NCBI RefSeq assembly: GCF_038023995.1
Contig: NZ_CP150660.1
Coordinates: forward strand, 3,718,501 to 3,782,500
Origin: Polaribacter atrinae
GTDB lineage: Bacteria; Bacteroidota; Bacteroidia; Flavobacteriales; Flavobacteriaceae
DNA: 64,000 nucleotides
Direction of reading: 5' to 3'
Below are positions 53,967-62,857 of this stretch, in pieces (the first letter of the stretch is position 1; the number at the start of each line of letters is the position of its first letter). The notes below the pieces were generated by a model. That model was given only the letters and a program-made list of their open reading frames with translations. It was not told where the DNA came from and made no database searches. The position numbers and the translations under genes were made by a program.

Positions 53967-56138
53967 ATGAGAAAAATAGTTATTCCTTTCATTGTATTAA
54001 GCCTTACATTTGCAACCGCTTGTAAAAATGAGACCATGAAAAGTACAGATGCAAAAGCTCCAGTAGCAGAAAAACAGCCTTCAAAGTTAGAAAAACACGG
54101 AGATGTTAGAATAGATAATTATTTTTGGATGCGTTTGTCTGACGAGCAAAAAAATGCCATAGACAAAGATGCTCAAACTCAAAAAGTAGTAAACTATTTA
54201 GAGGAAGAGAATACGTATTATAAAGAAGTCACCGCTTATACAAAACCATTTCAAGAAGAATTATTCGAAGAGATGAAAGGTAGAATTAAAGAAGATGATT
54301 CTTCTGTACCTTATAAAGATAATGGTTACTTCTACATTACTCGTTATGAAACAGGGAACCAATACCCAATTTATAGCCGTAAGAAAGAAAATTTAGAAGC
54401 AGAAGAAGAGGTGCTTTTTAATGTAAACGAAATGGCAAAAGATTTCGATTATTATCAATTAGGAGGTTTAAATATTTCTTCGGATAATAAATTAGCTGTT
54501 TTTGCAACAGATACGGTAAGTAGAAGACAGTATTTTTTAAGAATTAAAAACTTAGAAACTGGCGAAATTTATAAAGACATTATAGAAAATACAACAGGAG
54601 GCTCTGTTTGGGCAAACGATAATAAAACTATTTTCTACACCAAAAAGAACCCAGAAACATTAAGAAGTGAAAAGGTTTTTAGACATGTTTTAGGTACACC
54701 AACCTCTGAAGATGTAGAAGTTTTTCATGAAAACGACGATACATTTGGTACCTATGTAACCAAATCTAAATCTGATAAATATATTATAATTGGTTCTTAC
54801 AATACAATTTCTACAGAAGCACAGTATTTAGATGCAGACAACCCAACGGGTGCATTTACGATGTTGCAGCCAAGAGAAAGGGATTTAGAATATAGTGTTT
54901 CTCATTTTGGAGATTATTTTTATTTATTAACTAATAAAGATAATGCTATCAATTTTAAATTGATGAAAACACCAATTACAAATACTTCTAAAGACAATTG
55001 GGTAGACGTAATTCCGCATAGAGACGATACTTTATTAGAAGATTTTTCTATTTTTAAAGACTATTTAGTTTTAGAAGAGCGTACCAATGGTTTAAATAAA
55101 ATACGTATTAAGCGTTGGGATAAAACCGAAGATTACTATTTGCCATTTAACGAAGAGACCTATTCTGTAGGTGTGTATGCAAATCCAGATTTTGATACAG
55201 ACGTAATTCGTTACTCTTACAATTCTTTTACAACACCTAGTTCTGTGATCGATTTTAATATGAGAGATCAATCAAAAGACATCAAAAAAGAACAAGAAGT
55301 TTTAGGAGGTAAATTTAACAAAGAAAATTACATAAGCAGACGTGTTTGGGCAAGTGCTAGAGATGGTAAAAAGGTAGCTATTTCTTTGGTTTATCATAAA
55401 GATACAGAGCTAAATAATAACACACCGGTATTGCAGTATGCGTATGGTTCTTACGGATACACCATTCCAGATAGTTTTTCTACTACTCGTTTAAGTTTGT
55501 TAGATAGAGGTTTTGTGTATGCGTTGGCACACATCCGCGGTAGCGAATATTTAGGAAGAGAATGGTATGAAGATGGTAAAATGTTGAATAAGAAAAATAC
55601 CTTTAATGATTTTATAGATTGTTCTCAGTATTTAATTGATAATAATTATACATCTCCAGAACATTTATACGCTATGGGTGGCTCTGCGGGAGGTTTGTTA
55701 ATGGGAGCTATTGTAAATATGAACCCAGAATTATATAACGGAATTATTGCTTCTGTACCTTTTGTAGATGTAATTTCTACCATGTTAGATGATAGTATAC
55801 CACTTACTACAGGAGAATATGACGAGTGGGGAAATCCTAATGATAAAGAGTATTATGATTATATAAAATCTTACTCACCTTATGATCAAGTCGAAGCAAA
55901 AGAATATCCACATATTTTTGTAACCACTGGTTTTCATGATTCTCAAGTACAATATTGGGAGCCTGCAAAATGGGTTGCAAAATTACGCGAATTAAAAACG
56001 GATAGTAATTTACTATTATTAGACACAAATATGGAAGCAGGTCATGGTGGTGCTTCTGGGCGTTTTGATGCTTTAAAAGAAACCGCCAAAATGTACACTT
56101 TCTTTTTAGCTTTAGAAGATAAATTAGAGGCTAAATAA
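53967..56138 (+). CDS. Prolyl oligopeptidase family serine peptidase (S9), lipoprotein
   Basis: 723 residues. A lipoprotein-type signal (VLSLTFATAC) precedes a seven-bladed propeller region and a C-terminal alpha/beta-hydrolase domain. The catalytic Ser is near residue 572 in YAMGGSAGGLLMG, and the catalytic His near 693 in EAGHGGASGR; the Asp lies in the region of TTGFHDSQVQYW. Close to protease II/oligopeptidase B, which cut short peptides after basic residues; specificity here is not certain. Likely sits on the periplasmic side. Divergent from ybaB. Confidence 0.93.
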   Translation: MRKIVIPFIVLSLTFATACKNETMKSTDAKAPVAEKQPSKLEKHGDVRIDNYFWMRLSDEQKNAIDKDAQTQKVVNYLEEENTYYKEVTAYTKPFQEELFEEMKGRIKEDDSSVPYKDNGYFYITRYETGNQYPIYSRKKENLEAEEEVLFNVNEMAKDFDYYQLGGLNISSDNKLAVFATDTVSRRQYFLRIKNLETGEIYKDIIENTTGGSVWANDNKTIFYTKKNPETLRSEKVFRHVLGTPTSEDVEVFHENDDTFGTYVTKSKSDKYIIIGSYNTISTEAQYLDADNPTGAFTMLQPRERDLEYSVSHFGDYFYLLTNKDNAINFKLMKTPITNTSKDNWVDVIPHRDDTLLEDFSIFKDYLVLEERTNGLNKIRIKRWDKTEDYYLPFNEETYSVGVYANPDFDTDVIRYSYNSFTTPSSVIDFNMRDQSKDIKKEQEVLGGKFNKENYISRRVWASARDGKKVAISLVYHKDTELNNNTPVLQYAYGSYGYTIPDSFSTTRLSLLDRGFVYALAHIRGSEYLGREWYEDGKMLNKKNTFNDFIDCSQYLIDNNYTSPEHLYAMGGSAGGLLMGAIVNMNPELYNGIIASVPFVDVISTMLDDSIPLTTGEYDEWGNPNDKEYYDYIKSYSPYDQVEAKEYPHIFVTTGFHDSQVQYWEPAKWVAKLRELKTDSNLLLLDTNMEAGHGGASGRFDALKETAKMYTFFLALEDKLEAK

Positions 56139-56213
56139 ATTAAGTATTAAAAACAGTTTCAGTATTTAAGGATTAACCGTACTTTTGCTGCAAGAATCAA
56201 AGATTAAATAAGT

Positions 56214-56282
56214 GTCATTGCGAGCGTAACGAAGCAAATTTTAGAAATAAAAGATAAATCCGTAACGTTGTCTCGTAATGAC
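56214..56282. repeat. Hairpin repeat A (upstream of the cysteine-synthase homologue)
   Basis: Begins GTCATTGCGAGCG, ends CTCGTAATGAC. It lies 24 bp before the ATG of the next gene, so a 5-end spanning repeat is likely in its mRNA. Same family as 41421 and 42807. Confidence 0.75.
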
Positions 56283-56306
56283 ATTTACTTTGAGAATAGT
56301 GAGAGA

Positions 56307-57302
56307 ATGACTAGAAACAAAGGAATTACCAATTCAATATTAGATTTAGTAGGTGAAACCCCACTAATTAAACTTCATAAAATTACTAAAAATCTACCTG
56401 GTGCTTATTACGCTAAGTTCGAAGCTTTTAATCCAGGTCATTCAGCAAAAGATAGAATTGCTTTACACATTGTACAAAACGCAGAAAAAAAAGGCATCCT
56501 TAAAAAGGGAGCTACTATTGTAGAAACGACTTCTGGTAATACCGGTTTTAGTTTGGCAATGATAAGTATTGTAAAAGGGTATAAATGTATATTAGCGGTA
56601 AGTGATAAATCTTCTAAAGATAAAATAGATTTACTAAAATCGATGGGAGCAGAGGTACACGTTTGTCCTGCAAATGTAGCGCCAGAAGACCCAAGATCTT
56701 ATTATGAAGTTGCTAAAGCAATCCATAGAAAAACAAAAAATTCGGTGTATATAAATCAGTATTTTAATGAGCTAAATATAGAAGCACATTACAAAAGTAC
56801 AGGTCCGGAGATTTGGGAACAAACTGAAGGTAAAATTACGCATTTAGTAGTTGCTAGTGGTACAGGAGGTACTATTTCTGGTACTGGAAAATACTTGAAA
56901 GAGCAAAACCCAAACATTAAAGTTTTAGGTGTTGATGCTATAGGTTCTGTACTAAAAAAATATCATGAAACTAAAGAGTTAGATTTAAATGAGGTAAGTC
57001 CTTATAAAATTGAAGGATTGGGTAAAAACTTAATTCCAACTGCTACCGATTTTGATGTTATAGATATTTATGAAAAAGTAACTGATAAAGAGGCTGCACT
57101 AGAGGCTAGAAATATTGTAAGGAAAGAAGGTATTTTTCCGGGGTATACAAGTGGAGCGGTAATGCAGGCTACTAAACAATATGCCGCTAAAGATATGTTT
57201 ACAGAAGATAGTTTTGTAGTTTTAGTTTTTGCAGATCACGGTTCTCGTTATATGAATAAAATTTATAGCGATGATTGGATGAAAGAAAACAATTTTTTGT
57301 AA
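56307..57302 (+). CDS. Cysteine-synthase homologue, proposed cysteate synthase
   Basis: 331 residues from the ATG at 56307; an in-frame TTG at 56268 lies in repeat A and is rejected. PLP fold II: the PLP Lys is residue 48 in [12 protein letters not shown], phosphate loop TSGNTGFS and [11 protein letters not shown]. The sequence is near cysteine synthase and cystathionine synthase but its place beside an alpha-oxoamine synthase (85 bp) suggests it makes cysteate from an activated serine and sulfite for capnine. That is an inference from neighbourhood, not from residues I can point to. Confidence 0.85.
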   Translation: MTRNKGITNSILDLVGETPLIKLHKITKNLPGAYYAKFEAFNPGHSAKDRIALHIVQNAEKKGILKKGATIVETTSGNTGFSLAMISIVKGYKCILAVSDKSSKDKIDLLKSMGAEVHVCPANVAPEDPRSYYEVAKAIHRKTKNSVYINQYFNELNIEAHYKSTGPEIWEQTEGKITHLVVASGTGGTISGTGKYLKEQNPNIKVLGVDAIGSVLKKYHETKELDLNEVSPYKIEGLGKNLIPTATDFDVIDIYEKVTDKEAALEARNIVRKEGIFPGYTSGAVMQATKQYAAKDMFTEDSFVVLVFADHGSRYMNKIYSDDWMKENNFL

Positions 57303-57387
57303 AAAAGAATAGAAAAGAACGCAATTTGATTTACTGCAAAAAAAGCAGTTTCTTTGCGTTTCGAATAACAATAATAAAATAGAGCAC

Positions 57388-58635
57388 ATGGCGAAAGATT
57401 TATTTGAAAGAATAGAAGCAGATAAAGGCCCTTTGGGTAAATGGGCAAAACAAGCAGAAGGCTATTATGTTTTCCCTAAGTTAGAAGGACCAATTTCTAA
57501 TAGAATGTCTTTTAATGGAAAGAAAGTTGTTACTTGGAGTATCAACGATTATTTAGGATTGGCTAATCACCCAGAAGTTATAAAAGTAGATGGTGCTGCA
57601 GCTGCAGAATATGGTATGGCTTACCCAATGGGGGCTAGAATGATGTCTGGTCATACAGAATTTCATGAGCAATTAGAGCAAGAATGTGCGGAGTTTGTTG
57701 AAAAAGATGCTGCTTATTTAGTGAATTTTGGTTACCAAGGAATGGTATCTGCAATTGATGCTTTGGTTACCAAACATGATGTTATTGTTTATGACATGGA
57801 TACACATGCTTGTATTATAGACGGAGTTCGTTTACATGCTGGTAAACGTTTTGTTTATAAGCATAATGACATGGATAGTTTTGAGAAAAACATTAAGCGT
57901 GCTCAAAAAATGGCAGAGAAAACAGGCGGAGGAATCTTAGTGATTTCTGAAGGTGTTTTTGGAATGCGAGGAGAACAAGGGCGTTTAAAAGAAATTGTTG
58001 CTTTTAAAAAAGAATATAATTTTAGATTACTAGTAGACGATGCACACGGTTTTGGTACTTTAGGTAAAGACGGTAAAGGAACAGGTGTAGAGCAAGGTGT
58101 ACAAGATGAAATAGATGTGTATTTTGCAACGTTTGCTAAATCAATGGCTGGTATTGGTGCTTTTTTTGCAGGAAGTAAAGAAGTGATTCAATATTTACAA
58201 TACAATATGCGTTCTCAAATGTTTGCAAAATCATTACCAATGGCAATGGTTAAAGGAGCATTAAAACGTTTAGATATGTTACGTACAATGCCGGAATTGA
58301 AAGAAACTTTGTGGAAAAATACAAATGCCTTACAATCTGGTTTAAGAGCTGCTGGTTTCGATTTAGGAACGACTCAAACTTGTATTACACCGGTGTTTTT
58401 AAAAGGAGATATACCAGAAGCAATGGCAATGGTAAATGATTTACGTGAAAATCACGGAATTTTCTGTTCTATTGTTGTATATCCTGTAATACCAAAAGGA
58501 TTAATTATTTTAAGATTAATACCTACAACTACACATACACAAGAAGATATTGATGAAACAATTACCGCTTTTTCTGCAATTAGAGAATTGTTAGAAAATG
58601 GTACTTATAAAAAGATTGCAGCTTCAATGATGTAA
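57388..58635 (+). CDS. Alpha-oxoamine synthase, proposed cysteate acyltransferase
   Basis: 415 residues, PLP enzyme of the KBL/serine-palmitoyltransferase family. PLP Lys251 lies in ATFAKSMAGIGAF, the stacking His140 in DMDTHACIIDG, and the PLP-ring Asp217 in LLVDDAHGFG. Family members join an amino acid with acyl-CoA or acyl-ACP and release CO2. Published work on Flavobacterium johnsoniae identified a homologue in this family as the cysteate-fatty acyl transferase that makes capnine, the base of sulfonolipids needed for gliding. I therefore assign this role tentatively; 2-amino-3-ketobutyrate ligase remains possible. Confidence 0.88.
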   Translation: MAKDLFERIEADKGPLGKWAKQAEGYYVFPKLEGPISNRMSFNGKKVVTWSINDYLGLANHPEVIKVDGAAAAEYGMAYPMGARMMSGHTEFHEQLEQECAEFVEKDAAYLVNFGYQGMVSAIDALVTKHDVIVYDMDTHACIIDGVRLHAGKRFVYKHNDMDSFEKNIKRAQKMAEKTGGGILVISEGVFGMRGEQGRLKEIVAFKKEYNFRLLVDDAHGFGTLGKDGKGTGVEQGVQDEIDVYFATFAKSMAGIGAFFAGSKEVIQYLQYNMRSQMFAKSLPMAMVKGALKRLDMLRTMPELKETLWKNTNALQSGLRAAGFDLGTTQTCITPVFLKGDIPEAMAMVNDLRENHGIFCSIVVYPVIPKGLIILRLIPTTTHTQEDIDETITAFSAIRELLENGTYKKIAASMM

Positions 58636-58659
58636 AATTTTACTTTTAGATATATTACA

Positions 58660-58690
58660 AAAAAACCGAGCTATTTAGTTCGGTTTTTTT
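58660..58690 (+). terminator. Intrinsic terminator of the proposed capnine genes
   Basis: AACCGAGCT pairs with AGTTCGGTT (one G-T pair) around ATTT with a T-run after. Position 25 bp after the stop. Confidence 0.85.
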
Positions 58691-59261
58691 GTTTATTAAT
58701 TTCAACTAATAGATTTAATTTACTAGCAATTGTTAAAACCTTTATCAGATTTAATAAATAAGGTTGTGTTGATTAATAGTTTAAACTGTAAAATAGAATT
58801 ATAAAAAAAAGTATAACACTCTCTAATGATTTAGGGATCATGATGGAGAGTGTTACACTTAATCAAAAAAGAATTTTAAAGAATGCTTTATCTAAGTTAT
58901 TCTCAAGAAATTCTTAATAAGAACATCTAAATTATAAATTTTATAGAAAACGTTTTATGATATTTATCAGTTTTATATAATTTGAGAGAAACGTGGTGTC
59001 TTAATTTTTTAGAAGTCAGTATTTTCTTGCGTAGAGATTAATTGTTTCTATAGTCGTTTTTAGTGATGTTCTTTTTATTTCAATACGTGATCAACGGAAA
59101 ATAGAATAAGTTCTTTAAAGAGAGTGTTATTTACGCTTTCAATATAGTATGGAGTTGTTAAAGAGCTCTTGTAAGTATTTGTAATTTTATTTGCTGTATA
59201 TCAATGTTATCAGTCTAATTTAATTGTTGATTAGTTTCTTAATAAGCTTAGACTTATAGGC
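58691..59261. other. Long non-coding gap between convergent genes
   Basis: About 570 bp without an ORF. It holds the palindrome at 58809-58860 and a further copy of its arm sequence (GAGAGTGTTAT) at 59120-59130. No promoter with a good -33/-7 pair was seen. Confidence 0.6.
58809..58860. repeat. 52-bp imperfect palindrome
   Basis: AAGTATAACACTCTC pairs with GAGAGTGTTACACTT (14 of 15), enclosing a second stem ATGAT/ATCAT with a TTAGGG loop. A direct copy of the right arm core GAGAGTGTTA lies at 59120. No T-run, so not a classical terminator. Confidence 0.7.
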
Positions 59262-59297
59262 ATAAAAAAACCTCATCATTTATATATGATGAGGTTT
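59262..59297 (-). terminator. Intrinsic terminator of the DEAD-box helicase gene
   Basis: AAACCTCATCAT pairs perfectly with ATGATGAGGTTT; on the minus strand a T-run follows. About 20 bp beyond the helicase stop. Confidence 0.92.
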
Positions 59298-59316
59298 ATA
59301 TATAGTTTAATACTAT

Positions 59317-61143
59317 TTAACTTTCTCTACGTTTTCTTCCAAAACCACCAGAAGATCTTCTTTCTCCAGAAGCACTACCTGAGCTTCTGTTTGCTCTGTC
59401 TGGTCTTTCAGAAGAACGTCTGTCAGATTTACCTCTACTGTTAGATGATCCTTCAGAACCTCTACGTCTTCCAAAACCACCACCATCTTTTTTACCAAAA
59501 GGTTTTTTACCACCTCTTCGTCCACCACCAGAACGTTCTTTCTTAGTAATCTCTATGTTTACAGAGCGTCCATCAAAATCTGGTTGATTGCTAGCAAAAG
59601 CTTCTAATGTTTGGTCTTCGAAATTTTTATCAAGTTCAAAGAAAGAAAAAGTATCTAAAATATCAATAGAACCTATTTCTATTTTATCCCCAATATTTTG
59701 GTCGTTAATTAAACCAATTAATTTACCAGGGTTTAAGTTGTCTTTTCTACCAATGTTGATAAAGAAACGCGTCATATTTTCATTAACCGTTCTAGCTCTA
59801 GAGTTGTCTCTAGAAGAAAGGTCATTTAAGTCTTTAGAGTTTTCATAATATGCTAACATGGTATTAAATTCTAAAGAAACAAATTTCTTGATTAACTCTT
59901 CTCTGTCTAAAGATTCTAGTTTTTCATAAATACTTGGTAAAAATTCCTCCATTTCAGATTCGTTTACTTCCGTATTTTGAACTTTATCAATTAAATTCAT
60001 TAATTGATTCTGAACAATTTCTTTTCCAGATGGAACTTTACCTTCTAAGAATTTCTTCTTAATTATTCTTTCGATTTGGCGTAACTTTCCTTTTTCTTTT
60101 CCATTTACTAAAACAATAGAAATTCCTTTATTACCAGCTCTACCAGTTCTACCACTTCTGTGTGTGTAGTTTTCTATTTGGTCTGGTAATTTATGGTTTA
60201 TTACGTGTGTTAATTCTGTAACATCCAATCCACGAGCAGCAACATCTGTAGCTACTAATATTTGAATTGTTTTCTTACGGAATTTACCCATTACAGAATC
60301 TCTTTGCGCTTGAGATAAATCTCCGTGTAAAGCATCTGCACTATAACCATCTTTTATTAAGTTGTCTGCAACCTCTTGTGTTTCTCTACGAGTTCTACAA
60401 AAAATAATTGCATAAATATCAGGGTTTAAATCTGCTATTCTTTTTAATGCAGGGTAACGTGTTCTTTCTGTTACAGCATAATACTCATGACTTACATTGT
60501 CTGAACCAGAGTTCTTTTCACCAGAAGTAATTTCTACTGGTTTGGTCATGTAGTTTCTTGCTATTGCTTCTACTTCTCTTGGAAAAGTTGCAGAAAACAA
60601 TAATGTTTGTTTTGTTTCTGGAGTAGCTTCTAAAACTTTATCTAATTCGTCTTTAAAACCCATGTTTAACATTTCATCAGCTTCGTCTAAGACTAACCAT
60701 TGAACGTTTCCTAATTTTAAAGCTCTTCTGTTAATTAAATCTACGGTTCTACCCGGAGTTCCAACAACTATTTGTGCTCCTCTTTTTAAAGATCTAATTT
60801 GATCTTCCATACTAGATCCACCATAAACGGTAGCTACTTTAACATCTGGTAAATATTTACAAAAGTCTTTAATGTTATTACCAATTTGAACTGCAAGTTC
60901 TCTTGTTGGTGATAAAATAATTGCTTGTACGTTTTTACTATTTGTATCTAAAAGCTCTAAAATTGGCAAACTAAAAGCAGCAGTTTTACCTGTACCTGTT
61001 TGTGCAAATGCTTTTAAATCGTCTGTAGATGAAATAATTTGTGGAATTGCTTTTTCCTGAATTACGGTAGGTTTTTCGTAACCTAAATCCGTCAATGCTC
61101 TGTTAATCGGTTCTTTTAAACCTAATTCTAAAAATGTTGACAT
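59317..61143 (-). CDS. DEAD-box RNA helicase with Arg/Gly-rich tail (DeaD/CsdA-like)
   Basis: 608 residues. Domain 1 has AQTGTGKTAAF (Walker A), the PTRELAVQI motif, LVLDEADEML and LLFSATFPREV; domain 2 has ARGLDV and HRSGRTGRAG. A DbpA-like RNA-binding domain (about 455-535, TRFFINIGRKDNL) follows and a basic Gly/Arg/Ser-rich tail (540-608) ends the protein. Such helicases assist ribosome assembly and RNA decay, and are often cold-induced. It has a leader of about 90 nt. It may be cold-regulated, but nothing in the leader proves it. Confidence 0.95.
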   Translation of the reverse strand: MSTFLELGLKEPINRALTDLGYEKPTVIQEKAIPQIISSTDDLKAFAQTGTGKTAAFSLPILELLDTNSKNVQAIILSPTRELAVQIGNNIKDFCKYLPDVKVATVYGGSSMEDQIRSLKRGAQIVVGTPGRTVDLINRRALKLGNVQWLVLDEADEMLNMGFKDELDKVLEATPETKQTLLFSATFPREVEAIARNYMTKPVEITSGEKNSGSDNVSHEYYAVTERTRYPALKRIADLNPDIYAIIFCRTRRETQEVADNLIKDGYSADALHGDLSQAQRDSVMGKFRKKTIQILVATDVAARGLDVTELTHVINHKLPDQIENYTHRSGRTGRAGNKGISIVLVNGKEKGKLRQIERIIKKKFLEGKVPSGKEIVQNQLMNLIDKVQNTEVNESEMEEFLPSIYEKLESLDREELIKKFVSLEFNTMLAYYENSKDLNDLSSRDNSRARTVNENMTRFFINIGRKDNLNPGKLIGLINDQNIGDKIEIGSIDILDTFSFFELDKNFEDQTLEAFASNQPDFDGRSVNIEITKKERSGGGRRGGKKPFGKKDGGGFGRRRGSEGSSNSRGKSDRRSSERPDRANRSSGSASGERRSSGGFGRKRRES

Positions 61144-61239
61144 TACTGTGTTTTTTTGGATTCACAGAACGCCCACCTGCAAACCCGATTATAAATTCGA
61201 CCTGATTATTAATGAGTTAGACTCAAAATAAAAATCGTG

Positions 61240-61247
61240 CAAATGTA
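61240..61247 (-). promoter_or_regulatory. Putative -7 box of the DEAD-box helicase gene
   Basis: Minus strand reads TACATTTG; the leader to the ATG would be about 90 nt, longer than for other genes here. Confidence 0.4.
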
Positions 61248-61282
61248 CAACTAATTTTTAGATTATAAAGATAAATTAATGA

Positions 61283-62668
61283 TTACTTAAGATTTTTTAA
61301 ATCGGAATATAATTTTTTAGAAGAAATAGATGCAAAACCATTTGTAATAATTCCTTCTTTATTAATGATAATAGATCTTGTCATTTTGCTGGTTAAGAAG
61401 TTGTTAGCTTCACTGTCTGCTGTGATAAAAAATTGATTTTTTATATCTAACTGTTCTATTCTATCTTCTGCACTTCCATCAATTTTTATTTGAATAAATT
61501 TTACATCAGGAAATTTTTTGCTTAAATAATTAATTCTAGAAGAGATATACATTGGAGTCGTATTCTCTGGATTCCAAAACAATAGAAACGTATTTTTATT
61601 TTTAATCAGTTTTTTTATAGAATAGGTTGCGTTTGTTAAATCTGTAACGGTAAAATCTACTAGTTCTTGTCCTTTTTGTAGGGCCTTGCTATCTAAAAGT
61701 AATAGTCTTACGTGATCTTTATCTTTAGTACTTGTGCTTAAATTAAAATAAGTGTCAAATGCATTCTTATTAGCATTACAGCTAGATTTTTTATAAAAAT
61801 GACTGATCACTGTTTGTTTTAGAAAAGCATTTTTAGAGGCATCAGAAGTTATATTACGGTCTATCGTTTTTAATAAATCTACCGTAAATGCAGAAGAATA
61901 CTCATTAGTCATTGGTTTATGACCTAATGAATAGGTACTGTTGTATAAAAAGTTTCTTATGTATTTAGAGTAAGGTTGGTAATACATTAAAGAATCATTG
62001 TTTACACTCACAGATGATCTATGCTTATAAAAGGACTTGTTAATTTTATCAAAGTCTTTTTTATTATTATATTTTAAATGCTCAATTGGGTACTTTTCTA
62101 TTCTAGAAAAAATAGGATAGGTAAGTGCTACTTTTAAAACATGATTAAAACCGGTTGTTTCACTTGGGTGATGTTTGGCGTATTCTTCATAAGTTTTATC
62201 TTTTAAAGCAAGTAGAGAATCTGTTTTTTTAATAAACGCATCAGGTTTTAATTGATTTAATTTATGAAACATCTTATTATCTTTCTCTTCTTGTAAAAAA
62301 CAATCTATTAAAATGTTATTTCTTTCTGCTCCTTTACCAGCATAAACGATAGACTCATCAAAATCCCACGTATTTAAACGTAACATTAAACTGTCTTGAG
62401 GTTCTAAGTAAATAAATTGATTTTCATTGCCATGTGCAAAATAATATAAACCTTCATTAGCGTTTTCTAATTTTCCTAAAAATCTATTGTCGTTTCCAAG
62501 ATACAAGGTATCTATCACTTTTTCCATAGAAAATAGCACAACATATTTAGATTTTGGGTTTATAATTTTACCACCAAAATAAGTAGCTGTGTTTTTAGAA
62601 TTAGAATCACAGCCTACAAAAGCGGTAATTATAATTAATAAAATTATATGAAGTAGTTTTTTAATCAT
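61283..62668 (-). CDS. Thioredoxin-fold lipoprotein lacking the CXXC pair
   Basis: 461 residues from the ATG at 62668; a TTG two codons earlier is also in frame. Lipoprotein signal: KKLLHIILLIIITAFVGC. The N-terminal part (about 20-290) is of the type seen before TlpA domains in Bacteroidota; the C-terminal 150 residues form a thioredoxin-like fold with TFLLFWNPENTTPMYIS where the redox Cys-x-x-Cys would be expected. Both Cys are missing, so it cannot be a disulfide reductase of the usual kind and may be a binding or sensing domain. Confidence 0.85.
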   Translation of the reverse strand: MIKKLLHIILLIIITAFVGCDSNSKNTATYFGGKIINPKSKYVVLFSMEKVIDTLYLGNDNRFLGKLENANEGLYYFAHGNENQFIYLEPQDSLMLRLNTWDFDESIVYAGKGAERNNILIDCFLQEEKDNKMFHKLNQLKPDAFIKKTDSLLALKDKTYEEYAKHHPSETTGFNHVLKVALTYPIFSRIEKYPIEHLKYNNKKDFDKINKSFYKHRSSVSVNNDSLMYYQPYSKYIRNFLYNSTYSLGHKPMTNEYSSAFTVDLLKTIDRNITSDASKNAFLKQTVISHFYKKSSCNANKNAFDTYFNLSTSTKDKDHVRLLLLDSKALQKGQELVDFTVTDLTNATYSIKKLIKNKNTFLLFWNPENTTPMYISSRINYLSKKFPDVKFIQIKIDGSAEDRIEQLDIKNQFFITADSEANNFLTSKMTRSIIINKEGIITNGFASISSKKLYSDLKNLK

Positions 62669-62826
62669 ATACAATAGGGATCTATTCTTTATAACAAAGT
62701 TAGGTATTCATGTGAGCTATTGTTGTTAATTCATTGTTAAAATAGTTCTTAAATTGGTCATAAAAATGAAATTATAATTTATTAAAAACCGTTTGAAATC
62801 AAGGGGGAAAAGATAAATCAAATTTG

Positions 62827-62834
62827 TACTTTTG
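62827..62834 (+). promoter_or_regulatory. Putative -7 box of the ABC-F gene
   Basis: TACTTTTG, exact -7 match, 24 bp before the ATG at 62858. Confidence 0.5.
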
Positions 62835-62857
62835 CACAAAATTAAAAATAATAGAGT

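Noticed and set aside
33349..58635. Search for toxin-antitoxin, CRISPR, restriction or other defence genes around the IS elements
   Set aside because: All open frames near the IS elements are transposases or known core families; nothing defence-like was seen.
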